This document shows positions 1 to 10,443 of a stretch of 64,000 nucleotides of DNA, piece by piece. The notes under the pieces are model-generated. The model saw only the letters and a list, made by a program, of their open reading frames with translations. It ran no database searches and had not been told where the DNA came from. Numbering within the stretch: position 1 is the stretch's first letter; the number at the start of each line of letters is the position of its first letter. The DNA comes from Cupriavidus basilensis OR16 (GTDB lineage: Bacteria; Pseudomonadota; Gammaproteobacteria; Burkholderiales; Burkholderiaceae), in NCBI RefSeq assembly GCF_000243095.1, contig NZ_AHJE01000094.1:1-64000 (forward strand). The letters run 5' to 3'. Both the position numbers and the translations under genes were made by a program.

Positions 1-957
1 CAGCGGCACGCTTGCCTCCACACCGTCGCGGCGCACAATCGCACTATCGGGGCGCAACGCGGCGAGTGCGCGGATGGCGTCCGCCGTCTGGCGCTTGGCG
101 CGCGTTTCAAGCCACTTGCCAAGGCGCACCAGCGTGATGACCACGGCAGCGCTTTCGAAGTACAGGTGCGGCATATCGTCCGCGCCACGCCACATCAGCC
201 ACAAGGACAAGCCATAAGCCGCGGAGGTACCGAGCGCGACCAGCAGATCCATATTGCCCGCGCCCGCGCGCACCGCCTTGAAGCCAGCTTTGTAGAAACG
301 CCAGCCAAACACGAACTGCACTGGCGTGGCCAGCAGCCACTGCACCCAGGCGGGCAGCATCCAGTGCACGCCGAACCATTCGGCCACCATGGGCGCCACC
401 AGCGGCAGCGATAGCGCCGCCGAGATCGCCACCGGCCATGGCCCGGACCAGAAGCCTTCGCCAGGCGCCGCCCCGGCAGGCAATTCGCCGGTGACCAGCA
501 CCGCGCCGTAGCCAGCGCGCGCCACCGCCGCGGCCAGCGCATCGGCATCCGCGGCGCCGCGCAGCACGGTCACCTCGGCCTGCTCCGTCGCCAGGTTGAC
601 CTGCGCATCCACCACACCAGGCACGGCTTTCAGCGCACGCTCGACGCGGGCCACGCAGGAAGCGCACGTCATGTCGCTGATGGACAAGGTCATGGCCTGG
701 TGCGGCACCTCATAGCCGGCGGCCCGCACGGCCTCGGCGGCGGCCGGCAGCACGGCGCCGCTATCGGCCTGCAGCGTGGCTTCTTCGGTGGCTAGATTGA
801 CGGCCACCTGGCGCACGCCAGGCACCTTGCCCAGCGCGGTCTCGACGCGCCGCACGCACGAGGCGCACGTCATGCCACCAATCGGCAGCCGCCATTCGGT
901 GGCCGGCGCGCCTGCTGCGGCGCCGGGTACGGGAAGAAGTTGGGAGTTTGCGGGCAT
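1..957 (-). CDS. copA: Copper-translocating P1B-type ATPase, N-terminal part (cut by window edge)
   Basis: Exports Cu(I) across the inner membrane using ATP. The 319 visible residues begin [10 protein letters not shown] and hold two heavy-metal-associated domains, each with the Cu(I)-binding motif GMTCASC or DMTCASC (about residues 25 and 95). After them come the first membrane helices ([15 protein letters not shown] onward) and the start of the actuator region. The phosphorylation and ATP-binding domains lie outside the window. It diverges from a copper chaperone gene at 1221 and has its own MerR-type promoter. The arrangement resembles cupA/cupC of C. metallidurans (from memory). The start is the ATG at 957, the first in frame before the first metal domain. 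Confidence 0.93.
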   Translation of the reverse strand, partial: MPANSQLLPVPGAAAGAPATEWRLPIGGMTCASCVRRVETALGKVPGVRQVAVNLATEEATLQADSGAVLPAAAEAVRAAGYEVPHQAMTLSISDMTCASCVARVERALKAVPGVVDAQVNLATEQAEVTVLRGAADADALAAAVARAGYGAVLVTGELPAGAAPGEGFWSGPWPVAISAALSLPLVAPMVAEWFGVHWMLPAWVQWLLATPVQFVFGWRFYKAGFKAVRAGAGNMDLLVALGTSAAYGLSLWLMWRGADDMPHLYFESAAVVITLVRLGKWLETRAKRQTADAIRALAALRPDSAIVRRDGVEASVPL

Positions 958-990
958 GGCGGAATTCGGTTCCACAGTGGCGATGACCAC

Positions 991-1021
991 ATCATGGACC
1001 TTACCATGTTGGGAAGGTCAA
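991..1021 (-). promoter_or_regulatory. CueR-type promoter/operator of copA
   Basis: Read on the minus strand, a -35 of TTGACC and a -10 of CATGAT are separated by 19 bp. This overlong spacer is the hallmark of MerR-family activated promoters. The spacer holds an imperfect dyad (ACCTTACC and GGGAAGGT on the plus strand, 5 bp apart) that closely matches the CueR box of E. coli copA. The regulator gene itself is not in the window. Confidence 0.85.
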
Positions 1022-1080
1022 GCCCGAATGCAAGCAGCGCACCCATCACATGCGGGCTGCGAAAACGCTCGGAAAAGGCC

Positions 1081-1111
1081 TTGCGCTTCCCACCATGGGA
1101 AGGTGCAAACT
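1081..1111 (+). promoter_or_regulatory. Second CueR-type promoter/operator, serving copZ
   Basis: TTGCGC (1081-1086) and CAAACT (1106-1111) are 19 bp apart and flank the dyad CTTCC-N7-GGAAG. It points towards the copper chaperone gene, giving a leader of about 100 nt. It differs from the copA box in half-site length and has a weaker -35, so the two promoters may respond with different sensitivity. Confidence 0.75.
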
Positions 1112-1220
1112 TCAGGGGTAGACAGAAGTCCGGCCCGGCCAGCGCAGCGATAGGTACGCTTTTTGGACGGCGGACATTTCCCTTGATTCCGTACCTCCGG
1201 GTACCAACAGGAGATCCCTG

Positions 1221-1433
1221 ATGATCCAGTTCCAGGTTGAAGGCATGTCGTGCGGCCATTGCGTGGGTGCCATCACCCGCGCCGTGCAAGCGCTCGATCC
1301 CGCCGCGAAGGTGTCGGCCGACATCCCCGCGCAGGCAGTCACGGTAGAAGCCGCCGCCAGTGGCCAAGCGCTGCGCGACGCCATCGAGGCCGCGGGCTAT
1401 CCCGTCAAGGGCAGCACCCAGGCCGCGGGCTGA
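1221..1433 (+). CDS. copZ: Copper chaperone, CopZ/HMA family
   Basis: A 70-residue single heavy-metal-associated domain that carries Cu(I) to the exporting ATPase. The metal-binding motif GMSCGHC lies at residues 8-14. The length is typical of CopZ, and of CupC in C. metallidurans. A good ribosome binding site (AGGAGA) sits 7 nt before the ATG. It is divergent from copA and followed closely by a strong bidirectional terminator, so it is a single-gene unit. The HMA assignment is secure. The partner ATPase is inferred from context. Confidence 0.92.
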   Translation: MIQFQVEGMSCGHCVGAITRAVQALDPAAKVSADIPAQAVTVEAAASGQALRDAIEAAGYPVKGSTQAAG

Positions 1434-1452
1434 GCCGGCAGCCGCACAAAGC

Positions 1453-1482
1453 AAAACGGGCGCCAGCAATGGCGCCCGTTTT
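1453..1482. terminator. Bidirectional rho-independent terminator between copZ and ompW
   Basis: A 12-bp perfect stem (AAAACGGGCGCC with GGCGCCCGTTTT) and a 6-nt loop. Runs of A and T on both sides let it end both convergent genes. Confidence 0.85.
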
Positions 1483-1499
1483 GTTGTCTGGCGAGTCGC

Positions 1500-2228
1500 T
1501 TAGAAGCGGTAGCCGACGTTCAGGTAGGTCACGACCGGATCGATCTTGATCTTGGTATGCGACACAACGGTAGCATTGCCCGCCGCACCGGCGTTCCGGG
1601 TGGTGAGCGTGGCCGTGCTGGACAACGGCAGGTAGGACACCGACAGGCCAACGAACCAGTTATCGGTAACGGCGTAGTTCGCGCCGACATTGAACACCGG
1701 ATTCCAGGAGCTCTTGGCGCTCGCCGTCATCGTGGCGTTCGGGCCGAACTCGGAGTGCACGAAAGTCTGGTTGTTGATGGTCTCGTCGGTGAACCACGTG
1801 TAGTTCACCCCGAGGCCCACGTAGGGGCGGAACTTGGTCTTCGCTTCACCGAAGTAGTACTTGACCAGTACCGCGGGGCTCCACTGCTTCACATTGCCCA
1901 GCGTGCCGTACTTGGCAAACGTGCCCGCGCCCTCGACATCGTGCTTCGGGGGAATCCCGGCCACGAATTCGCCTGCGATATTGTCGGTAAAGAAGTGCGT
2001 GAACGCGATGCCGAGCGTGTCCGCGGACTTGATCTTGGCACTCGTGCCGGTTTCGGTCAGGTTGACCGGGAAGCCGCCGATGCTATCGACCACCAGCGGA
2101 TCGGCCGAGTTCGTCGGCATCACGCGGAACCAGCCCAGGCTGACAATATTGCTGCCGGCGCTTTGCGCTTGCGCGGCACCGGCAATCAGCATGGCTACGC
2201 TGGCCAGCAGGATTTTCTTGGGGGACAT
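1500..2228 (-). CDS. ompW: OmpW family outer membrane protein
   Basis: A 242-residue small beta-barrel (8 strands in known OmpW structures) that forms a hydrophobic channel in the outer membrane. A signal peptide with a clear AQA cleavage site covers about residues 1-21. The C-terminus ends in YRF, the aromatic terminal signature recognised by the BAM complex. Alternating hydrophobic residues run throughout, and the last strand is DPVVTYLNVGYRF. Length fits the family. It is transcribed alone, with about 210 bp upstream before the next gene. Substrate is unknown. Confidence 0.9.
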   Translation of the reverse strand: MSPKKILLASVAMLIAGAAQAQSAGSNIVSLGWFRVMPTNSADPLVVDSIGGFPVNLTETGTSAKIKSADTLGIAFTHFFTDNIAGEFVAGIPPKHDVEGAGTFAKYGTLGNVKQWSPAVLVKYYFGEAKTKFRPYVGLGVNYTWFTDETINNQTFVHSEFGPNATMTASAKSSWNPVFNVGANYAVTDNWFVGLSVSYLPLSSTATLTTRNAGAAGNATVVSHTKIKIDPVVTYLNVGYRF

Positions 2229-2440
2229 GCCTCTTACTCCTTAATAACGCGCTACCTGAGGCAGGCATTATCCCGTCTGGCGTGACCCCTCTGTTTCAAA
2301 CACTTAACACTTTTGTAGAAGCGCGCCCCTAAATCACGGGTTAACCAGTAAAAACGCAGGCGAACAACCGCAACTGACCGGGGAAACTGTATGCAATACG
2401 CGACGCTCGCCGGACAGAAAATCTACTCGGCGGTATAGGC

Positions 2441-3418
2441 CTACTGGCCGCAAGGGAATTCCGCCGTGCCGCTGCTTGCCAGCACGCATGCCGCCAGGTC
2501 CCACAGGGCGTAACCGACACTCTTGAAGACCAGCGGGCTGCCCCGGCTTGCGCGCAGCGTGTCCGCAGCGAGAATGGCCTGCTCGAACGGCTGCACAGTG
2601 GACCACATGATGCCTGCCTGCAGCAGGTCGCCCGCCTCCTCTTCGATGCCGAACAAGGTGTCGGCCAGCAGCCGGCCATGCGCCGAGGCCGCCCGGCATA
2701 GCGCCGGAGGCAGCTCGCACATCTCCGGGCGGAACGCGCCTACCGCGGCGACGAAATGATCGTCGCGCCACAAGCCGCTATCCAGGTCCGGCAGCACGGG
2801 CGCCAGGCTGGACGTCACCGTCACCACCATCGACACGCGTGGCAAGACGGCGCTCACGTCATCGACCGTCTGCGCCTCGACGCCAAGCGTGCGCGCATGC
2901 GCGGCCAGGGCTTCGGCCTTGGCCGCCGTGCGCGAATGCAGCCATACGCGGCGCGGCGAAAGCCCGGCGGCAAAGGCTTCGAGATGGGTTTGCGCCTGCA
3001 CGCCGGCACCGATGATCAACAGCTCGCCAGCGGGATCCGGCGCGAAGCACTGCGCCGCCAGCAGCGACACGGCGGCAGTGCGCCGGCCAGTTACGGTGGG
3101 CCCGTCCAGCAGCGCCAGCCGGCGCCCGGTATGGGCGTCGGCCACCACCACCTCGCCGAGGATATTGGGCAGGCCGCGCTGCGGATTGCCGGGGTGCACG
3201 GTGATGTTCTTGGTCATCACCAGCTCCCGGTTGCGCGCCGGCATCACCAGCAGCGTGCCTTCGCCACCGGCGGGGTCGCCCACGGCCAAGGCAATGCGCG
3301 GCGGCGCCATGGCCGTGCCGGCGCGCAGTTCGGCCAGCATGCCGGCAATGGCGCGGGCCAGCGCGGGGTAGGGCAGTCGGGCCGCGGTCTGGGCGGCATC
3401 TAGCACGGCAAGGGACAC
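2441..3418 (-). CDS. Ornithine cyclodeaminase/mu-crystallin family ketimine reductase
   Basis: A 325-residue NAD(P)-binding protein of the OCD/mu-crystallin family. The dinucleotide-binding loop is LIIGAGVQAQTHLEAF (about residue 125), and an N-terminal KNITVHPGN-like segment binds substrate. The pattern around GDPAGGEGTLLVMPA resembles bacterial delta-1-pyrroline-2-carboxylate/piperideine-2-carboxylate reductases (LhpI type) more than true cyclodeaminases; this sub-assignment comes from memory. The GTG at 3418 is chosen because GGAG lies about 10 nt upstream and no in-frame ATG fits. It follows an aldo/keto reductase gene by 77 bp on the same strand, so the two may be co-transcribed. Confidence 0.75.
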   Translation of the reverse strand: MSLAVLDAAQTAARLPYPALARAIAGMLAELRAGTAMAPPRIALAVGDPAGGEGTLLVMPARNRELVMTKNITVHPGNPQRGLPNILGEVVVADAHTGRRLALLDGPTVTGRRTAAVSLLAAQCFAPDPAGELLIIGAGVQAQTHLEAFAAGLSPRRVWLHSRTAAKAEALAAHARTLGVEAQTVDDVSAVLPRVSMVVTVTSSLAPVLPDLDSGLWRDDHFVAAVGAFRPEMCELPPALCRAASAHGRLLADTLFGIEEEAGDLLQAGIMWSTVQPFEQAILAADTLRASRGSPLVFKSVGYALWDLAACVLASSGTAEFPCGQ

Positions 3419-3495
3419 GGCGGGTGGCTCCGGAGGCGGTTCGCGATGCTGGATTATCGGCGAACTTGCCGCCGGCGCCGCACGCTTTACAGCGT

Positions 3496-4500
<1,005 letters not shown>

Positions 4501-4632
4501 GCGGACTCCTTTGGTTGCGGAACCTGGGCAGTATGGCCAAGGCCGGGGCACGGAAACAGCCGCCCGCGCTGCATGTGTCATGAAGCACAGCTTCACAATG
4601 AACCCGCCCTATTAAGCTGGGCACCGTGAAAT

Positions 4633-5523
4633 TCAACCCTGGCTCTCCCGGCGGGACAGGAAATCGACCAGCACCCGCAGCTTCGGCAGCATGTGCCGGC
4701 TCGATGGCCACAACATCCAGAAGGTGCCTTGCACCACGTTGTACGTATCCAGCGCGGTCAACAGGCGCTTGTCGCGCAGGGCTTCCTCGGCAACGAAATC
4801 CGGCACGTAGCAAATGCCCAGGCCACCGGTTGCCGCGGCCAGCACCCCTTCGATGCTGTTCAAGGCAAAGGTGCCTGGCAATCGCACCGCCTCGCCCTCG
4901 GCGTCCGGCGTCAGCACCCAGTCCTGCAGCTTCCCGCTGGAGGGAAAACGATAGCGCAGGCAGACGTGCTGCTCCAGGTCCTTCGGCCGATGAGGCATGC
5001 CGCGCCGCGCCAAGTAGTCCGGCGAAGCGCACACGACGAAACGAAACGGCCGCAGGCGCCGCGCCATCAGCTGGGAATCCGTCAGCTCGCCGCTGCGGAT
5101 CACCATGTCGAAGCCCTCCTCCACCACGTCCACCATGCGGTCGCTGAAATCCAGGTCGAACTCGATTTCCGGATAGGTGGCTGAGAACGCGGCCAGGTCG
5201 GCCAGCAACAAGCGATAGCCAATGGCCGGCACGCTGATGCGCAACCGGCCGCGCGGCACCTCCTTGAGCCGCGACATCCCGAGTTCGGCCTCGTCGATTT
5301 CCGCGAGGATACGACGGCAACGCTCGAAGAACAGCGCGCCCTCGTCCGTCAGCCGGATCTGCCGCGTGCTGCGGTGGAACAGGCGGATGCCAAGCCTGGC
5401 CTCGAGCCGCATCACGCTCTTGCCGATCGCCGATGGCGATACGCCGAGGAGCCGCCCCGCCGCGACAAAGCTGTGGGACTCCGCCGCGCGGACAAAGGCG
5501 TACAGGCCGCTAAGACTATCCAT
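4633..5523 (-). CDS. LysR family transcriptional regulator
   Basis: A 296-residue one-component regulator. The winged helix-turn-helix is at residues 1-60 (SFVAAGRLLGVSPSAIGKSV, then FHRSTRQIRLTDEG) and the substrate-binding domain from about residue 90. It diverges from the DHA2 transporter at 5631 with about 107 bp between, the classic layout for a LysR protein controlling its divergent neighbour. The aldo/keto reductase starts 132 bp downstream on the same strand and is a second possible target. The inducer is unknown. Confidence 0.88.
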   Translation of the reverse strand: MDSLSGLYAFVRAAESHSFVAAGRLLGVSPSAIGKSVMRLEARLGIRLFHRSTRQIRLTDEGALFFERCRRILAEIDEAELGMSRLKEVPRGRLRISVPAIGYRLLLADLAAFSATYPEIEFDLDFSDRMVDVVEEGFDMVIRSGELTDSQLMARRLRPFRFVVCASPDYLARRGMPHRPKDLEQHVCLRYRFPSSGKLQDWVLTPDAEGEAVRLPGTFALNSIEGVLAAATGGLGICYVPDFVAEEALRDKRLLTALDTYNVVQGTFWMLWPSSRHMLPKLRVLVDFLSRRESQG

Positions 5524-5630
5524 GCCAGCTCATTCGAGTCATTAGAGAATTTTTATCCGCTAAGAGCGGAAAGCAAGGTGCTTTAAGACACATTAAGGCC
5601 ATCCTATCATCAGTCCACTTTCGCGGATGG

Positions 5631-7256
5631 GTGTCATCGCCCACCACGGCACAGCCCGCCGCCGCCTTCCAACATGGACTCCCGATGCCCGAACCCGCAC
5701 CCGCACCCGCACCTGTACCTGTACCCGCCGCCGCACACGTCACGGCGCAAAAACTGATGATTCTTGCCGCGGTCTGCCTCGCCGCGCTGGCCATGCCCCT
5801 GAGCTTCACCGGCCCGGCGGTAGCCTTGCCAGCGATCGCCGCCGACCTTGGCGGCAGCCCGATCGCGCTGAGCTGGGTCACCAACGCCTTCATGCTGAGT
5901 TTCGGCAGTTGCCTGATGGCCGCCGGCGCACTTGCCGACCGCTTTGGGCGCAAGCGCGTCTTCCTCGCCGGCATTGCCGGCTTTGCGCTTAGCTCGATGG
6001 GCCTCGCGGCGGCGCCCGACATCGCCTGGCTCGACCTACTGCGCGCCGCGCAAGGCGTGGCTGGCGCGGCCGCGTTCTCCGGCGGCGTGGCAGCACTGGC
6101 ACAAGAGTTCGAAGGACCATCAGCCACGCGCGCATTCAGCTTGCTGGGCACCACATTCGGCGTGGGACTCGCCTTCGGACCAGTGCTGGCCGGATTCCTT
6201 ATCCAGCAATCCGGCTGGCGCCCGGTCTTCCTGAGCGCGGCTGCAATCGCCTGTTTTGCCCTGGTGCCGGGCATCCGCTGCATGCGCGAGTCGCGCGACC
6301 CCGCCGCCAGCGGGCTCGACTGGCCTGGGGCAGCCACGTTCACCGGCGCGCTGGCCCTGTTCACGTATGCCGTATTGCGTGCACCCGAGGGTGGCTGGTG
6401 CAGCTTGCCGGTGATCGCACTTCTAGCGAGCGCTGCGGTGCTGATGCTGGCGTTCGTCGTCATCGAGCAGCGCGTGCGCGCGCCCATGCTGGACCTGTCG
6501 CTGTTTCGCTACCCGCGCTTTGTCGGCGTGCAATTCCTGGCGGCCGCACCGTCCTATTCGTACGTGGTGCTGCAAGTGCTGCTGCCAATCCGCCTGATCG
6601 GCATCGAAGGCTACAGCGCGATGCAAGCGGGCCGCATGATGATTGCGCTTTCCGCACCGATGCTGGTAGTGCCGCTGGTGGCCGGCCACCTGACGCGCTG
6701 GTTCTCGGCGGGACTGATCTCCGGACTGGGCTTGCTGGTGTGCGCGGGCGGCTTGCTATGGCTGGCGCAGTGCGCCCCGGGCCAGCCAGCCGCCGGGCTG
6801 ATGCTGCCCATGCTCGCCATTGGCCTTGGCATCAGCCTGCCCTGGGGTTTGATGGACGGGCTCGCCGTCAGCGTGGTGCCCAAGGAGCGCGCGGGCATGG
6901 CCACCGGCATTTTCAGCACCACGCGGGTCGCGGGCGAAGGCATTGCCCTGGCCATCGTCGGCGCCATGCTCGCGGGGCTTGCCGAGTCCAGGCTGCAAGC
7001 CATGGCTACGGTAGCGTCCCCCGCCGCGCTGGCGCAAGCCGCGCATCGGCTCGCCATGGGCGACCTGCCCCACGCCACGTCCTTGCTGCCGCACGCCAGC
7101 CGGCAGGCCCTGGTGCACGGCTACGGCGAGGCGTTCCAGCTGTTGCTGTACATCCTCGCGGCCATCACGGTCGCGTCGGCGGCCCTGGTGTTCGGCTTCC
7201 TGGGCCATTCGCGGTTGCCGCCTCTGCCAGGACCCGCGCAGCAGGCAGCCGGCTAG
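5631..7256 (+). CDS. MFS multidrug efflux transporter, DHA2 (EmrB/QacA) family
   Basis: A protein of up to 541 residues with about 14 predicted membrane segments. Motif A-like GALADRFGRKRVFLAG follows the second helix, and a motif-C-like GVGLAFGPVLAGFL lies in the fifth. It probably exports drugs or toxic metabolites by proton antiport. The first 35 residues are low-complexity, with repeated PAPAPAPVPVPA. The GTG at 5631 is the longest start, but the ATG at about 5684 (MPEPAPAP) is equally possible. It is divergent from a LysR gene. No membrane-fusion partner gene adjoins, so it may act alone. Confidence 0.85.
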   Translation: MSSPTTAQPAAAFQHGLPMPEPAPAPAPVPVPAAAHVTAQKLMILAAVCLAALAMPLSFTGPAVALPAIAADLGGSPIALSWVTNAFMLSFGSCLMAAGALADRFGRKRVFLAGIAGFALSSMGLAAAPDIAWLDLLRAAQGVAGAAAFSGGVAALAQEFEGPSATRAFSLLGTTFGVGLAFGPVLAGFLIQQSGWRPVFLSAAAIACFALVPGIRCMRESRDPAASGLDWPGAATFTGALALFTYAVLRAPEGGWCSLPVIALLASAAVLMLAFVVIEQRVRAPMLDLSLFRYPRFVGVQFLAAAPSYSYVVLQVLLPIRLIGIEGYSAMQAGRMMIALSAPMLVVPLVAGHLTRWFSAGLISGLGLLVCAGGLLWLAQCAPGQPAAGLMLPMLAIGLGISLPWGLMDGLAVSVVPKERAGMATGIFSTTRVAGEGIALAIVGAMLAGLAESRLQAMATVASPAALAQAAHRLAMGDLPHATSLLPHASRQALVHGYGEAFQLLLYILAAITVASAALVFGFLGHSRLPPLPGPAQQAAG

Positions 7257-7303
7257 CTTGGCCGTGATCGCAGCGCCGCGCCCCGTGCTACCCTCGCCGC
7301 ACC

Positions 7304-8235
7304 ATGAAGCCTGACGTCTCCCTCGATCCCGACCTGCTACCCGCCATGGCCGCCTTCGTCCGCGTGGCACGCCTGGGCAGCTTCACCGCGGCCGCCGCCG
7401 CGCTGGCGGTGAGCCCATCTGCCATCTCGCAAACCATCCGCCAGCTTGAGCAGCGCCTGGGCGTACGCCTGCTGCAGCGGACCACGCGCCGGGTCGGTGT
7501 CCGAGCCGGCGCCGCGCTGCTGGCGCGCGTTGCGCCCGCGCTGGCCGAGGAACGGCGCCGCGGCCGACGACACGCGCCAGCAGCGCGAGCTTGCCCGCGG
7601 GCACGCTGCGCATCACCACCTCGTACTCGGCGGCAGCCACCGCGCTGCAACCGGTACTGGCGGAATTCATGCGGCTCTACCCGTCGATCTGCGTTGACGT
7701 GGCCGTCGACGACCGCTTTACCGATCTGATTGCGGAGGGTTTCGATGCGGGCCTGCGCCTGGGCGAAGCATTGCAGCGCGACATGGTGGCGATTCCCGTC
7801 ACCGGTCCGATGCGCATGGTGGTGGCCGGCACGCCGGACTACCTCGCGCGCCGTGGCACGCCGAAGCTGCCGCGCGAGCTGCATGCGCATGCCTGCCTGC
7901 ACTATCGATTCGGCCCGGCGGGCCAGGTCTATCGCTGGGAGTTCATGCACGCCGCGCGCCAGGTCACCGTCGATACCGGTGTCGCGCTGATCGCCAATGA
8001 CAAGGCCATGCTGCACCAGGCAGCACTCGCCGGACTCGGGCTGCTCTATGAGTTCGAGACGCTGCTGCAAGCGCCGCTGGCCTCGGGCCAGCTGGTCACG
8101 GTGCTGGACGACTGGCTGCCGCCGTTCGATGGCTTCTACCTCTACTACCCGGGCCGCTTGCTGATGCCGCCCAAGCTGCGCGTGTTCGTCGACTTCCTCA
8201 AGGCGCGCGCACCGCTCGCGCCCACGCCGGCATAA
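7304..8235 (+). pseudogene. LysR family regulator, disrupted by frameshifts
   Basis: The DNA-binding half reads in one frame from the ATG at 7304 (AAFVRVARLGSFTAAAAALA, then QRLGVRLLQRTTRRVG) to about 7555. The effector domain reads in another frame from about 7591 to the stop at 8235 (PAGTLRITTSYSAAATALQP to the end). A short third-frame stretch between them (ADDTRQQREL) fits the usual LysR linker, so at least two small indels are needed. The wing is also abnormal (VGVRAGAALL rather than the usual LTDAG-like sequence). Span 932 nt, one base short of a whole number of codons. It may be a real pseudogene or sequencing error in very GC-rich DNA. Confidence 0.8.
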
Positions 8236-10443
8236 TCAGCGGCGCGGCGCCTTGGCTACCGCGCCACGCACTTCGATGCCGATGCGGTCGACCACCTTGC
8301 CGGCAGCATCGAGCAACTCCACCTCGTGCCGGCCCGGCCAGGGCAGCCAGGAGAGCTGGCCACCGCGCCCCAGCGGCTTGCCATCGATGCGCCAGCTCAC
8401 GCGTTGCGCGGTCTGTCCGGCGACGCCTTCGGCATGGAACCACACGCGCTGCGCCGTGGGCGGAATATCCGGATCGAGTGCGAACACGGTGCCGTCGGCG
8501 GGGCTGGCGATGCCAGTCCCGCGCGCCGGTGTGGCACGGGCGCCGTCCGCGCTGGCCACGTTGACGACGCGCATTGCGGTACCGGCGAGGAAGACTTCAT
8601 CGCGCGCGGGCTCCAGGTCGCCGGAAAAGCGCAGCGGCACGCGCTCGACGCCCGCAGGCATGGCCGGCGCCACGCTCGGCACCGAGCGGTGCAGCGCCTC
8701 CATGAGCCACACCGGCGCCGCGCCGGACACGCCCGAGACCTCGTGCATGCTGGCGCCGCTGGCATTGCCCACCCACACGCCAACCGTGTAGCGCTGCGAC
8801 CAGCCCACGCACCAGTTGTCGCGCATGTCCTTCGACGTGCCCGTCTTGACCGCGCTCCAGAAGCGCGTGGTGAGCGGGCTATCCAGGCCAAACGTGCGCG
8901 CCCGCGCATGGCGGTCCGACAGCACGTCGGCCACCAGGTAGCTCGCCGCGGGCGACATCACCACGCGCGCGGTCACCGGCGGCGCATCAGCGCGCAGCCG
9001 CACGGGTGCGTATCGCCCGCCGTTGGCGAACGCGCGATAGGCATTGGTGAGCGAGACCAAAGGCACATCGGCGCTGCCCAGCGCGAGGCTGTAGCCGTAG
9101 TAATCGCCAGCCTGCGTCAGCGGCAAGCCGAGCGCGGTCAGCCGCTGGTGAAAGCGGAACGGCGTGACCATCACCAGCGTGCGCACCGCGGGCACGTTCA
9201 GCGACGAAGCCAGCGCGGCACGCATGCTGACCCAGCCCGCGTATTGCCGATCATAATTCTGCGGCACATAGAGGCCCCCGCCGCCGCCCGTGGGCAAGTT
9301 GACCGGCCGGTCGTCCAGCAGCGACGCCGTGGTCAGCCGCCGTGCCTCCAGCGCCTGCTCATACAAAAACGGCTTGAGCGTGGAACCCGCCTGGCGCGCC
9401 GCGGCCGCGTGGTCGACTTGCGCGGCCGCCGACAACGCGCCCGACGAACCCACATAGGCCAGCACGTCGCCACTGGCGTTGTCGATCACCACCACGGCGC
9501 CGTCTTCCACATTGCGCCCGGCGAGCTCGCGCAGATGACGATCCAGGCTTGCCGTGGCGACGCGCTGGAGACCCGCATCGAGCGTGGCCGTGATGGTGGC
9601 AGGCATGGGGCCGGCGGCACGCGCTTGCGACACCAGCAAGCGCGCAAGATGCGGGGCGAGGTTTGGCGCCAGGCTCGGCGCCGACGCATGGCCCACGGTG
9701 CTGGCATTGCCTGCGCCGCTGCTGCGCAGCAAAGCCAGTTGCGCAAAGCCGTCCAGCCCATCGCATGCCTTGGGCAACCGCTGCTCGCGCAGGACGGCGC
9801 AGGCGCGCAGCGCGACCTGCGGCGCACGCGCGTTGGGCGCGCGCACCAGCGCAACCGCCAGCGCCGCTTCGCGCGCATCGAGGCCGCTCGGATACTTGCC
9901 GAACAGCGCCTGCGACAGCGCGGACAGGCCCACCAGCTCGCCGCGAAACGGCACCAGGTTGAGATACGCTTCAAGGATCTGGTCCTTGCTCCAGTTGCGC
10001 TCCAGCGCGGTAGCGCGCACGGCCTGCGCCATTTTCTGGCTCACGCTGCGGCCGCTGTCGGCGCGCCGCAGGTCTTCATCGAGCAAGCCGGCGAGCTGCA
10101 TGGTCAGGGTGGACGCACCGCGCGTGCGCGTGTTCCACAGGTTGGCCCACGCGGCGGCGGCAACGCCCTGCCAGTCCACGCCGCTATGCGCATAGAAGCG
10201 CCGGTCTTCCGACAGCACGATGGCGGTGCGCAGCGCGGGCGATATCTCCGCCAGCGTGACCCAGTCGCCGCGGCGCGCACGAAAATCGTCGCGCACGCGG
10301 GACAGGGTTTCGCCATGGCGGTCGAGCACCACCACGTCCGCGCTGCGCCAACCGGCGCGCACGCTGTCAAAGGACGGCAGCGCGTGCGCGGGCGCACTGG
10401 CCAGGCAGGCCACCACGGCCGCCGCGCGCAGGCCCGCGTTCAT
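8236..10443 (-). CDS. pbpC: Penicillin-binding protein 1C (bifunctional transglycosylase/transpeptidase)
   Basis: A 735-residue periplasmic peptidoglycan synthase anchored by its N-terminal hydrophobic segment. Visible in order: glycosyltransferase motif EDRRFYAHSGVDW with RGASTLTMQLAGLL (about residues 75-130); transpeptidase motifs AGSTLKPF (nucleophile Ser), SSLN and KTGTS; and the C-terminal PBP1C domain (about the last 90 residues). It is the last gene of an operon behind A2M and a YhhN protein, overlapping the latter by 4 nt. A2M-PbpC pairing is widespread in Gram-negatives, where A2M is thought to trap proteases while PbpC repairs the wall. Its stop abuts the stop of the broken LysR gene. 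Confidence 0.92.
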   Translation of the reverse strand: MNAGLRAAAVVACLASAPAHALPSFDSVRAGWRSADVVVLDRHGETLSRVRDDFRARRGDWVTLAEISPALRTAIVLSEDRRFYAHSGVDWQGVAAAAWANLWNTRTRGASTLTMQLAGLLDEDLRRADSGRSVSQKMAQAVRATALERNWSKDQILEAYLNLVPFRGELVGLSALSQALFGKYPSGLDAREAALAVALVRAPNARAPQVALRACAVLREQRLPKACDGLDGFAQLALLRSSGAGNASTVGHASAPSLAPNLAPHLARLLVSQARAAGPMPATITATLDAGLQRVATASLDRHLRELAGRNVEDGAVVVIDNASGDVLAYVGSSGALSAAAQVDHAAAARQAGSTLKPFLYEQALEARRLTTASLLDDRPVNLPTGGGGGLYVPQNYDRQYAGWVSMRAALASSLNVPAVRTLVMVTPFRFHQRLTALGLPLTQAGDYYGYSLALGSADVPLVSLTNAYRAFANGGRYAPVRLRADAPPVTARVVMSPAASYLVADVLSDRHARARTFGLDSPLTTRFWSAVKTGTSKDMRDNWCVGWSQRYTVGVWVGNASGASMHEVSGVSGAAPVWLMEALHRSVPSVAPAMPAGVERVPLRFSGDLEPARDEVFLAGTAMRVVNVASADGARATPARGTGIASPADGTVFALDPDIPPTAQRVWFHAEGVAGQTAQRVSWRIDGKPLGRGGQLSWLPWPGRHEVELLDAAGKVVDRIGIEVRGAVAKAPRR

